Shown piece after piece: positions 11,137 to 20,519 of a stretch of DNA of 64,000 nucleotides; the stretch's first letter is position 1, and the number at the start of each line of letters is the position of its first letter. Under the pieces are notes generated by a model. The model was not told the DNA's origin, did no database searches, and saw only the letters and a list, made by a program, of their open reading frames with translations. Made by a program: the position numbers and the translations under genes. Location of the stretch: positions 36,698,501 to 36,762,500 of the forward strand of contig CM075348.1 of the NCBI GenBank assembly GCA_037693485.1. Direction: 5' to 3'. The stretch comes from Kitagawia praeruptora. Taxonomy: Eukaryota > Streptophyta > Magnoliopsida > Apiales > Apiaceae.

Positions 11137-11468
11137 TGCTACTTATATCTATGTATAGTATGTGCAGAATTCTTAAATAGATATATCAAGAATAAATTAA
11201 AGGTAAATACAGATAATGTACGTAGAAGTATTTGATTATGATTGTTGAAAATTTAATTGTTGGTAAAGAGAGTGGTAAAGAGAGCAAAATATAGTTATTA
11301 ATGGAAAGGATGAGGATCGGATAAGCGCAGCAGGCGGCAATGGAGGGAGCAAATGCAATTTCAACTGTTTTATTTACCTTTTCTTTAGGCTTTATTTTTA
11401 GTCTTGTTTATGTCGGGGTTGAATGTCTTTGAAACCTTTTACAACCATGCATGTAGAACAGTAAATAT
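11137..11468 (-). promoter_or_regulatory. Upstream region of the AGP-like gene
   Basis: About 330 bp between the AGP start codon and a Stowaway-like MITE. A TATA-like TATTTAAG lies near 11173-11180 on the minus strand. Nothing else assignable. Confidence 0.4.
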
Positions 11469-11470
11469 TA

Positions 11471-12160
11471 CTCCCTCAATCCCAGAGTGTCTGATACCAT
11501 TTTAAGATGTATATAAAATATAGTTTTATAATTTATTTTTAATTATTTTTTTTAATAAAAATATAAACATTCTATTTTTATTCAAAATCACAAAATTGTA
11601 AAAATAAGTTACGGAACTATGGGCCTGTTTGGGAACTCACATTACTGTTAGCTTATGGCTTATAAGGCCATAAGCACTTATGGGGTGTGTTTGCCAAAAT
11701 AAGTTTTAGCTCAACTTATAACTTATAAACACATAAGTTGAATGTTAAGAATTCTTAACTTTCAACTTATAACTTATAACTTATTCTCGATATACGCAAT
11801 ATATAATATCCTTCAAATCTTCAAAACCATATATCTCTCGATCCATTCATTAGAAAATTGATATGTATATATCAAATTTCCCTATTCATCGAGATCTATC
11901 CATTGATATCCATTATTATATATAAAAAATAAATATTTTTAAAATTATAAAAAAAATTAACTTATAAGTTCTAATTTACCCAAACAGTCTACTGATTATA
12001 AGTTCTGATTTACCAAACACTCCACTGACTGCTCTACTTATCACTTATATGACATAAGTGCTTATAAGTCATAAGCTACTTATTTTAAGATACCCCAAAC
12101 ATACACTATATTTTATATGCACCTTTACGTGTGAAACAGTAAATGCGTAGGATGGAGGGA
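11471..12160. mobile_element. Stowaway-like MITE interrupted by another MITE
   Basis: Ends CTCCCTCAATCCCAGAGT and GGATGGAGGGA are the CTCCCTCCGTCC-type terminal inverted repeats of plant Tc1/mariner-like MITEs, with TA on the left (11469-11470). The right flank has lost the TA. The middle is split by the element at 11621-12104. Confidence 0.7.
11621..12104. mobile_element. MITE nested in the Stowaway-like element
   Basis: Begins GGGCCTGTTTGGG and ends with CCCCAAACATAC, an imperfect inverted repeat, followed by copies of ACTAT on both sides (11616-11620, 12105-12109). The arms contain many repeats of CTTATAAGT and CATAAGC words. The termini resemble PIF/Harbinger or hAT MITEs; the duplication could be read as TAT (3 bp) or ACTAT (5 bp), so the superfamily is left open. 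Confidence 0.65.
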
Positions 12161-12185
12161 AAGCACAACTTCAATAATCTACAAT

Positions 12186-13262
12186 GAGTAATTAGCATAT
12201 TGCACTTAACTTTGGGCGCTTTTTCGATTTGGTCCTACTTTATGTTTTGTAACAGTTAGCACTTTTATGTTCAAATCTCGCTTCGCTTTGCATCCTTTTG
12301 ACCAACTCCCGTTAGTTTGACCGTTAACATTAACAGGGATGAGGGTAAATGTGTAATTAGGTACGCCCAACGATTTTAATCAATATATATATCATCACAG
12401 AACTAACAGGAGTTGGTTTATTTCTAACAGGAAGGTGGAGAGGAGAAGGGAGTGAGGACGGTGGAGAGACCGGCGAAAAAGTGATGAACGGAAAACGAAG
12501 AGAAGAAGGGAGGGATTGGTTGCGAGTTAGGAGGCACGACGGCTGCCTGTTGGGAGAGATGGATGGAGAGGATGGTTGGCGAAATGGGTGATATTGAATG
12601 AAAGGTGGTTGTTGATGGAGTCTGAAGAACGATGGTGAAGAAGTTTTGTGGGATGGTGTGGGCGGTGGTTTGCAGCGATAATGAAGGTTGCAGACGAGGG
12701 TGAATATGAAGGTGGGTTGGGAGAGAGTCAGGAGATGAGATGTTAGCGGCGGGGGAAGTGAATTGGTGGTGATGATGGGCGAATGGTTGAGGGGTGAAAG
12801 AAAGAGGTGAACGGAGGTAACGGGGCGGAGGTGAGATGGACGGCGGAAAGGAATTGGTGGGTTGGCCGACAGAGAAAGGCTGTTGAATTGGGTGAACGGA
12901 GGAGGTGGACGAAGGTAGGAGAGGAGAACGAAGTGGGTTTGTTGGTGAATGGAGAGGGGCTGCAGTATGTCGAGGAGGAGGAGAAAGAATGAAGGGTGAA
13001 CGGAGATGAGACGAGAGGTGGGTGGCGGAGGTTTTGTGTTGTTGGGGAGGTAAGATATGAGAGAGATGAGCAGTAACAGTGTGTGTAATTACATAAATAA
13101 CCCTGACTGTTAATGTTAACAACCAAAATTAACGAGAGTTGGTCAAAAAGGGTGCAAAGTGAAGCGAAATTTGAACATAGGAATGCAAAATGTTACTAAA
13201 CATAAAATAGGACCAAATCAAAAAAGCACCCAAAATTAAGGGGTTCAATATGCTAATTACTC
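12186..13262. mobile_element. MULE-like non-autonomous element, possible Pack-MULE
   Basis: A 1077-bp element with inverted repeats of about 150 bp (terminus GAGTAATTAGCATATTG at both ends). It is flanked by near-matching 9-bp repeats ATCTACAAT (12177-12185) and ATCTTGAAT (13263-13271). These are Mutator features. The interior (about 12420-13060) is purine-rich on the plus strand and far richer in G than its surroundings. It can be read on the minus strand as a 232-residue Pro/Ser/His-rich frame (13122-12424) without any recognised domain. That frame is probably a by-product of strand bias. A captured host fragment is possible. Confidence 0.72.
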
Positions 13263-13271
13263 ATCTTGAAT

Positions 13272-13580
13272 ACAGGGCCTACAGGCCATATGCACAGCAT
13301 AGCCTTTTAAGGTTATAATCTCGTACATGTGCCACTTTATTTTGGGCTATGTTATACTCCAGTGATTGGGCCTTTTCAGGTCCAAACCTATTTGAATTTA
13401 CGTGAGCAACAATTTTAAGCTGAGGACTTGACAAATTTTGGCAACAAAACCAGATGGCCACAATTCCTTTATTAGTGTCTGTATCAAGATGCGTTTTTCA
13501 TTTTCTAATGTAGGTTTTGATTTATTAAAAATTCATGAAAACTTAATCTTAGCTTAAGCCTAATGTATTTAATCTTAGCT
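13272..13580. other. Intergenic spacer between MITEs
   Basis: About 310 bp with no gene or element recognised. It ends in repeated AGCTTAAGCCTAA words that supplied the target duplication of the next MITE. Confidence 0.45.
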
Positions 13581-13589
13581 TAAGCCTAA

Positions 13590-13783
13590 GAGAAAAAGGT
13601 TCCTGAGATTGACCTCAGGAAACTTTTCCTGAGATACCTATAAAATATACTTTAAATTTGCTTGGGCCCGCAGGGCTAATTAAAAATTTCTGATTTTACA
13701 AAAATGTTCATCCCATATTTTATAAGAATTTAGGCAAAGGATCTCAGGTAAGTTCCTGAGGTAATCTCAGGAACATTATACTC
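13590..13783. mobile_element. Hairpin MITE B (CCTGAGG family)
   Basis: A 194-bp element flanked by 9-bp TAAGCCTAA (13581-13589, 13784-13792). Inverted ends GAGAAAAAGGTTCCTGAG and GAGTATAATGTTCCTGAG. Each arm holds an internal CCTGAG..CTCAGG palindrome, as in MITE A. A shortened GC word GGGCCCGCAGGGC occurs at 13664-13676. Confidence 0.78.
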
Positions 13784-13817
13784 TAAGCCTAATGTATTCC
13801 TCGCATTAAATTATTAA

Positions 13818-14009
13818 GGGTTTGATGTTCCTGTGGTTACCTCAGGAAAATTAACTGAGACAACTAAATTTTTCATATTAATACACGAGGGTATAATTGT
13901 AATTACAGGATTTTTTTAAGATATTTTTCAGTATTTACAAAAATGCCACCATGTATATACACTGGAACCTCAGGTAACTCTCCTGAGGTAACCTCGGGAC
14001 TTTTTTCTC
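13818..14009. mobile_element. Hairpin MITE C (CCTGAGG family)
   Basis: A 192-bp element flanked by 9-bp AATTATTAA (13809-13817) and AATTAATAA (14010-14018), one mismatch. The arms contain GGTTACCTCAGGA and its complement and share the hairpin design of MITEs A and B. It lies only 34 bp from MITE B. Confidence 0.72.
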
Positions 14010-14018
14010 AATTAATAA

Positions 14019-14389
14019 TGTATATTTTGTCTTTTTTAGAATAATGAAACTTATCTCTAAAACAAAAATATTTGTATATGATTTCCATTTTTATTAAAAT
14101 TTCTCTTTCAAGCTTTGGACTCTTAGAAGGAAAATAATGTACATATCAAAGTTTGACAATCGAAAAATGTCATAAAATTCAGATTGTACGATCTTCATGC
14201 GAATAGGGGGAGTTTGGTTGCATGACAAAGGAGAGGCTAAACTTGATCTACAAATGTCGGTTGTTTTGCTTTTAATTAATCTGATTCTTTTCACTGTTAG
14301 TTCGAGTGTTTAACTGATCGGAAATGTCCATTTTTTTTAAAATTTTAAACTTTATTATTTTATTTTATTTTTTGCAGATAACAGGCGGC
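14019..14389. other. Intergenic DNA, no feature seen
   Basis: AT-rich, with a T/A homopolymer stretch at about 14328-14375. No gene or repeat boundary recognised. Confidence 0.4.
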
Positions 14390-14502
14390 AGGTAAAAATG
14401 CGGGTGGAGGCCCAAAATAATCAAAAATAAATACTGTTTGTCCAAAATACTGAGCTCCAAATATTTGGCCTTAAATACCGACAGGATACGGTGTTTCGTA
14501 TA

Positions 14503-14592
14503 CCGTATTAGCTTAATACGGAGCACCGTCCTCCGTATTAATCTAATACGGAGTACCGGCCACCGTATTAGCTTAATACTGAACACCGTCCA
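14503..14592. repeat. Three 30-bp palindromic tandem units
   Basis: Units begin CCGTATTA at 14503, 14533 and 14563, each with CCGTATTAGCTTAATACGG or a near copy followed by AG(C/T)ACCG. Each unit is itself a hairpin. A partial unit precedes them. Related CCGTATTAG words occur in the inverse right arm near 15400. Confidence 0.85.
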
Positions 14593-14629
14593 TCGTGATA
14601 GAGGCAGATACGCCTTCCCGTGTCACGTA

Positions 14630-15188
14630 TTAACTGATGATACGTTGAAACATCTCTTCCAGAATCTTATCTTCAAAGACCTTATGCCGTCCTTGGAAGA
14701 AAAAACCATATCTGAGAACCGGTCCTTCTGAATTTGTCGCTTGTATTTTTCAACCTCCGTCTTCCCTGCAATAAGATGGTAAGTGTAAACAATCTTCTTC
14801 TGGCCAATTCGGTATGCTCGACTTATTGCTTGCCTTTCCACTGAGGGATTCCACACTACATCCAAGAAAACAACTCTTGAAGCCCCCACAAGATGTATGC
14901 CTTCGGAGCAAGCCTTTATTGATGCCAAAAGTACCGTCACTTTGCTTTTGGGATCATTGAGAGCAGTGATCAAAGATTGGCGCTCCTTTGGTTCAAGACT
15001 TCCGTGCATATATAGCACCTCTCTTCTTCAAGCCACTTGTATTGAGTCTGGAGCTGTTCTTTGATGAAGATTAATGGGTCGATAAATTGACTAAAAATCA
15101 GTACCTTTTCATCTAATGCCTCACTCAACCTACAAAGTTCTATGGTAATCAGTACCTCTCTCTCCTCCGTTTTTTCGACTAGTTCGTC
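14630..15188 (-). pseudogene. SNF2 helicase C-terminal fragment, CLASSY-like
   Basis: The main minus-strand frame 15018-14623 reads HGSLEPKERQSLITALND, LLASIKACSEGIHLVGASRV and NPSVERQAISRAYRIGQKK. These match helicase motifs V and VI of the SNF2 family. The wording is closest to CLASSY proteins, plant remodellers that recruit RNA polymerase IV for RNA-directed DNA methylation. The preceding part (KVLIFSQFIDPL, motif IV region) lies in another frame upstream (about 15165-15030), so there is a frameshift near 15020. The extreme C-terminus is again in a different frame near 14690-14630, ending at TAA 14630-14632. ATPase motifs I-III are absent. With no upstream exons and two frame breaks, this is a captured fragment rather than a working gene. 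Confidence 0.85.
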
Positions 15189-15642
15189 GATGCCCCTGCG
15201 GGGCCAGATTTGATAAACTCAACTGGGCAAAACAAAGAGGAAGCAATGGTGATTGTGTTGGTGTGCTCAGATATGGTGGAGGTGGCTGGAGAGAGGTAGA
15301 GAGAATGGGAGAGACTGGAGAGATTCGAGAGAGATGGGAGATGAACAGTAATGTTACAGTACTACAGTCACGCTACACGCAGTAACGTGTTATGTGACTA
15401 ATACGGAACACGAACTTCCGTATCTCGTCAGTAAATAAGGCCACATTCCCGCTTTTCAGTATTTTGGGCAAAATATCTTCAAAAATGATTGTTCTGGTAA
15501 TTATCTCTAAAAATGCTGGGTTATACAGATAATTTTTTTTTTCTTTAATTCGGTGACGAACTAGTTTTAGCGCATTGATCATTTTAAAAGATTGTTAGTA
15601 CACTCATATCCATTAATTCATTAAGAACTATAGTAAATATTA

Positions 15643-15901
15643 CTCCCTCCGTCCCTTAATGTTTTTCCTGTTTTGATTGGACACATTTGCCAATACACAT
15701 TTTTTATCGTTAATATCTTGAATTTCGTATTAGTATTAAATATAAAAACTTCACTGTATTAAAGTACTTATAAATACGAATCCAACAAGATCACTCATGA
15801 CTATATTTGATCTTATAGATTAGACGTAAATTAGTAATTTGTCTCATGTTATGAACAATCCCGACATATGAAACAAGAACGATAATAAGAGACAGAGGGA
15901 G
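15643..15901. mobile_element. Stowaway-like MITE (CTCCCTCCGTCC ends)
   Basis: 259 bp between TA dinucleotides (15641-15642, 15902-15903), ends CTCCCTCCGTCCC and GACAGAGGGAG. Same internal family as 17127, 34209, 56829 and 60742 (shared TATAAAAACTTCACTGTATT and ATTAATATCTT-type blocks). Confidence 0.85.
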
Positions 15902-15903
15902 TA

Positions 15904-17126
15904 GTAAGAAATTACTACTCATCTTACAACATACTCCGTAGCTCTGAAAGTAAGATAGGTCTGCTTAAATGTAAAATCAGATGTAATTTAGAAACTGGAG
16001 AACACAAACTTCATTAATTTATTCATAAATGATGACATACTTTTACGAAACAAGTGGCAGAGGAATTGATAACGCATGTAGTTGTATGTTACAGTAGTAG
16101 TAATTGACATGATTCGGGGTGCTGACTTGGTGGACACGTGATCTGAATCTAGACAATTATGATCCACATTCATATGGGCCAGGCTGAATCTGGTCCTGCA
16201 ACAATTCTTCATATTCTAAACTGCGTACTGGTATTGGAATCGACACCGGTTTCGATTTGGAATCTGCTTTGAGGTGTTTTCAAGTATTCATGCACGCAAC
16301 AGCTTAGCTAGCTTCTCCCCAGCCTAGAACCTTGATGAAGTAATAATCGATAAAATAATATTATAATAATTTTTTTTTCCGATCCTTACATAGTGGAGAT
16401 AATGTATTTTTTACTGATCTCGATAAAGTAATAAATTCGATAAAATAATATTTTTTCCGATGCCAAACGTATTACTTTAAAAAACTTTAACTGTAAATAA
16501 CTACACACTGAATTTTTATAAAATTACTCTTACATGATATTATTATACCAGTTCAACTACAAAAATAGCTTATTTGAAATTTGCACATTTTTCTTAAAAA
16601 GAATTTGAATTATTAGTAGTTAATATTCATATGACGCTAATAGTTATACTTGCTATTAGTTAAAAATTCGAAAAGTAAATTATTTTTAATATTAGATATA
16701 CTATCTTATAATCCGTGCCACTTTTTAATATATTATAATCATTTTTTATATGATTATTTTTATTATTTAATAGTTATTGTAATTGTAAATTAATATATCT
16801 AATCATATTAATTTACTTCCGTAATGAAATTGATTTAAATAATTAATATTGATTAAAATAGTTTATATATGAGATTATAATTTTAATTATATATTATTAG
16901 TGATAGTAATAACTGTTTATAACTAAAAATATAGATTTAATTTTAAATTTGTTTTTGACGAAATTCGTATCGTATCTTGATCATTTAGTATAATACTTTA
17001 AAAAATAATATTTCTTAGTATTAGATCTAATGGTTCATGTCTATTTATTAAAAATCAAACGATCATCATTTTTTTATGATTATACATTTTGAATCAAAAT
17101 GAACCAAATTAGCTTATTATAATATA
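15904..17126. other. AT-rich intergenic DNA with a decayed pogo-like fragment
   Basis: No gene recognised. At about 16330-16490 the words TCGATAAA.TAATAA and AATAATATTTTTTCCGAT resemble the terminal part of the Emigrant/pogo-like elements at 33265, 50126 and 51152, but no intact end is present. The rest (16490-17126) is AT-rich without structure I can name. Confidence 0.4.
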
Positions 17127-17366
17127 TTCCGTCCGTCTCTTATTACTTTTCCTGTTTGGGCTGGACACGTTTGTCAACGAACCCTTTTGATCATTAATAT
17201 CTTTAATTTCGTGTTAGTATAAAATATAAAAACTTCACTGTATTAAAGTATTCACTAATATGAATCAAACAAAATCACTCATGATTATATTTGTCATATA
17301 AATTATGTATAAATTAATAATCAATCACTTATAATGAATAGTATAAAAAATTATAACAGACGGAAG
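17127..17366. mobile_element. Stowaway-like MITE
   Basis: 240 bp between TA dinucleotides, ends TTCCGTCCGTCTC and GACGGAAG. Same orientation and family as 15643-15901. Confidence 0.78.
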
Positions 17367-17402
17367 TAATAAATAATATAGATGTTTGTTTGTTCAGTCT
17401 TA

Positions 17403-17819
17403 GAGCATCCGCATTGGATGTCCCATCTTCAACCCCATCCCCATTATTTAGGGAAATCTACAACTTTTGAACAAAAATTAAGCTTCATCCGGAATCCCAA
17501 AATAGGGATATGTTTTAAGGATTGAAATCCAACCCCCATATTTGAGGTTTTACCGTAGATCCCCATCTGTTCCCCTTTTGCTGCCAGATCATTTCTTCAT
17601 TTCTTTTTAAATTGTATTTATAGATAGTGGGTGAGTTTTGGTAGAGAAAGAGAGAGAAAGAAGTAATATAAAAAAGAATATAGAAATATGAGAATGGAAA
17701 ATGGGGAATGGGATGTAGAAAGTTTTTGATAATTTTAGGAATTTACTATTTTTATTTGGAAATTTACTATTTTTAATAAGTTTTTGAGGATGGGGATGGG
17801 GCTTCCAATGGAAATGCTC
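17403..17819. mobile_element. Tourist-like (PIF/Harbinger) MITE
   Basis: 417 bp with TIRs GAGCATCCGCATTGGA and, inverted, GAGCATTTCCATTGGA. It is flanked by TTA on both sides (17400-17402, 17820-17822). An internal CCCCATCCCC block is mirrored by GGGGATGGGG. Confidence 0.82.
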
Positions 17820-17934
17820 TTAGGCAACAACCAATGTTTAAAAAAAGGATGACATTTTTTGTTTTATTGGGATGATTAGATAGATACACTGAAAACTATC
17901 CATCGTATGAACGTGCTACAGGCCTAAAAACTAA

Positions 17935-18845
17935 GAGCAAGTCCAATAGCTCCTTAATTGATTCTTAAAAATATAATAAAATAGGGTTAATTATTAAACT
18001 AGTCATTGATTGGAGCCAAATGTATCAATTAGGTCACTTATTGCAAAAGTGACTCATTTAAGTCACTTATTAGAAAATTTCTATCGATCCGTTAATCGAA
18101 TATTAATCGAAACTATTTTAGAGATGTTATTGACCTCCAAATCATGAGTTTGAGTAACCAAACTGAATCCCACATGCTATACCACACAAAACCAACCTCA
18201 GATTCATTGTTGGGTAAATTCTGCAAAAATATGTTCTTGATGTTCTTGAGCTGTTCTTGAGGATCAAAGCACTTTTGAAGGTGTTATTGAACTCCAATTT
18301 TGATATTCTAGTAACCAAAATGAATCCCACATGATGCTCTACACAAATCCATGCCCCGTTTCATTGTTGGATAACTTTTACAATTTTTGATTAATATTCG
18401 ATTAACTGACCGATACAAATTTTCTAATAAGTGACTTAAATGAGTCACTTTTGCAATAAGTGACCTACTTGATACATTTGGCTCCAATCAGTGACTGGTT
18501 TGATAATTAACCCTAATAAAATAATGGTTCCTAGTGATTTAGGAACCTTGTTTTGTACATCATCTCCAACAATATTCTCTATATTCACTCCTTTTCATTA
18601 TTATAATAATAAATTTGAAATCAATTAGAGAATGAGATATGGTCAAATATTGAAAAATGGAGGGAAATGAATTTTTTATTGATAGAAATTAAGTCAGGGA
18701 TACTAGTGGTTCCCCAAAAGTAGGGAATGGCTAGTGGTACTTAGTGGTTTAGGGAACCACTAGCACATTGTTGGAGTGATGTTTTGTACTAATATCCTTA
18801 AATCTTAACTTAGGAAGCAATATAGGGAAGTTCTTGGATTTGCTT
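17935..18845. mobile_element. Tourist-like element split by a MULE-like MITE
   Basis: Ends GAGCAAGTCCAA and AAGCAAATCCAA (inverted), flanked by TAA (17932-17934, 18846-18848). It is interrupted by the 530-bp element at 17984-18513. The same family, in inverse orientation, is at 59622-60705, sharing the AGTGGTTCCCTAAA and TTTCTATCAATAAA-type blocks. Confidence 0.65.
17984..18513. mobile_element. MULE-like MITE with 10-bp TSD and inner duplication
   Basis: 530 bp, TIRs over 100 bp (terminus GGGTTAATTATTAAAC and its inverse), flanked by a perfect 10-bp TAATAAAATA (17974-17983, 18514-18523). Between the arms lie two diverged direct copies of about 140 bp, each with AATCCCACATG and TTCATTGTTGG. 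No domain was found in the short frames. Confidence 0.85.
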
Positions 18846-19616
18846 TAATTGAACAACTCATGAACTCTTCCTGGTTCCAAGAAACTGCAACATTTTCAGG
18901 TGATGGATGAATCGATAGATGGATACTCCGAATGTGGAATGTGCATGCATATACACGCTACTCGATCGTAAATGAAAATGTTATCAACTAGACTATGATA
19001 AACATGCCTTTGCCGTTAAAAGCTGCCTATATATATATGTAGAGCATAATGTAATGTAATATGTAATAGAGGACATATATAACTCAACTAGGATAAAAGA
19101 TAAATAATATTAACTCTATACAGGGATCGTGAAATTTGAAGAACAGGCACCAACAAGGATCAAGTCGCTGAAAGAAGTTCATTAACATGATCAAGCCTCA
19201 GTGACAGAATAAGATGTACAGATGATTCAGTTGAAGGGTAAAAAGATTCCATGTATTCAAATTAATTAAAGATACTGCTGCAGGCTAATCAATTGGAATG
19301 CAACGAATGTGTGAAGATCAATATCAGTGCTAGTCACTTGTGAACCAGACCAGTGCACTAAGTGTCAGCACATACGAGAAGGATCAACACAGTAATTCAC
19401 AGAAAGAATTGCCAAAGCCTATTGACGATCAAGGACAGACATAATATCTCAAGGTATTGTCAAAAATTAATTTACTCTGAAAATTAAATAAGTAACAGAT
19501 TAATTATTTATAACAAAATAATTAAATTAATCTGGTACTTGGATTATTGTCTGAGATGAATTAAAACAGCAAAATAAACAGAAGAGAATATGAATAGTAA
19601 CTGAAATCACTATTCA

Positions 19617-19936
19617 TCTATACTATATTATAATAAGCAAAAGGGGGTATAATTTGTAGTTGGTTACCCCTTTTTTGGTTATCCCCATTTTTGGTTATCC
19701 CTCATTTATCACCGTTAGATCAGCAACTCAAATAGATCATGACCGTTAGATATAACAATACTAAAAGTTGTTATATGCAGAAGTTCAAGGTTCGATTCCC
19801 GCCAATAACATATTAATTTATATTTAATATTAAAAATTATAAAATATTTAAATTAATATTTATAATATTATATTACATTATAAATAAATCATAAAAAATT
19901 AAAAGTAACCCGTGCTTTGCACGGGCTATAAGCTAG
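19617..19936 (+). mobile_element. Non-autonomous Helitron, 320 bp, in LTR
   Basis: Begins TCTATACTATATTATA and ends CTATAAGCTAG. A CCCGTGC-TTT-GCACGGG hairpin lies at 19909-19925, 11 bp before the end. It sits between A and T. The other LTR preserves the empty site (TATTCATATGAATAG, near 30087-30101), proving a clean insertion without target duplication. These are the defining Helitron features (5' TC, 3' CTAG, hairpin, AT target). A canonical tRNA-type B box GGTTCGATTCC lies inside at 19799-19809. Confidence 0.93.
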
Positions 19937-19954
19937 TATGAATAGTAATCGATA

Positions 19955-20066
19955 TGAATAGTACTATTCATATGAATAGTAACTGCGGTTGTTGGAATAG
20001 TAAATGCGGTTGTTGGAATATTAGCTGGGGTTGTTGGAATAGTAGCTGGGGTTGTTGGAATAGTAC
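19955..20066 (+). repeat. LTR promoter repeats: palindromes and 21-bp units
   Basis: ATGAATAGTACTATTCAT palindrome followed by four tandem copies of a 21-bp unit containing GGTTGTTGGAATAGTA, just upstream of the TATA box. The same array is in the right LTR at about 30090-30230. Such arrays may act as LTR enhancers (inference). Confidence 0.8.
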
Positions 20067-20459
20067 AGCATAGTAACTTTCTATAATCTATAAATAGGCC
20101 TGTTGTATTTCATTTCAAAACACACCTCAACACACAACTTTCTCTTCTCTCTCTTATATATCTTCTCTGTGTAAGCTGCTAGACAGTCCATCTAGTAGGA
20201 AAGCCAGCTTAGTCCGCTTTCAGGAAGTGTCGGGTAGAAGGTCCTCGTGCCTAAACTATCCTTAGGAGTGTTTGATTTTGTAGCTGATCCATAGGATTAG
20301 ATTGTGTAACAAACCTCCGGGTTTTATCTATTTAAAGATATTTCCCAAACAGTTGTGTTATTTCGATTCAGTATTTTTGATCTCATATCCACATCAAAAA
20401 TCGAAATATTTTTTAAATAACGTATTCAACCCCCCTTCTACGTTATTCCGGACCTAACA

Positions 20460-20475
20460 ATTAGCATCAGAGCCA
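20460..20475 (+). other. Primer-binding site, Sirevirus-like element
   Basis: ATTAGCATCAGAGCCA directly follows the left LTR, a variant of the usual Met-tRNA site TGGTATCAGAGC. The variation may reflect decay. Confidence 0.75.
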
Positions 20476-20519
20476 CTCTGTTATTATACAACAGTTAAGA
20501 TCCAAAAAGCTATACAATC

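Larger units (their letters stand above)
14390..15560. mobile_element. Candidate Pack-type element carrying a helicase fragment
   Basis: The left arm (about 14430-14510) and the reverse complement of the right arm (about 15395-15480) share AAAATACTG, GTGGCCTTA/TTGGCCTTA, ACGAGATACGG/ACAGGATACGG and CCGTATTAG in the same order. They therefore form an imperfect inverted repeat around a CLASSY-type SNF2 fragment and a purine-rich stretch. This is the plan of a transposon that has captured gene pieces. The outer ends and target duplication could not be fixed, so the assignment is tentative. Confidence 0.45.
19038..20459 (+). repeat. Left LTR of the Sirevirus-like element
   Basis: Starts TGTAGAGCATAATG and ends GGACCTAACA. 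Contains a TATA box CTATAAATAGGCC (20088-20100), short tandem and palindromic repeats upstream of it, and a Helitron insertion at 19617-19936. Its homologue is 28005-30625. Confidence 0.9.

Noticed and set aside
12424..13122. 232-residue Pro/Ser/His-rich frame on the minus strand
   Set aside because: Composition follows the purine/pyrimidine strand bias of a MULE-like interior; no domain, no promoter and an overlapping frame of similar quality.
14623..15018. A complete short helicase gene
   Set aside because: Lacks ATPase motifs and has frame breaks at both sides; it is a captured C-terminal fragment.
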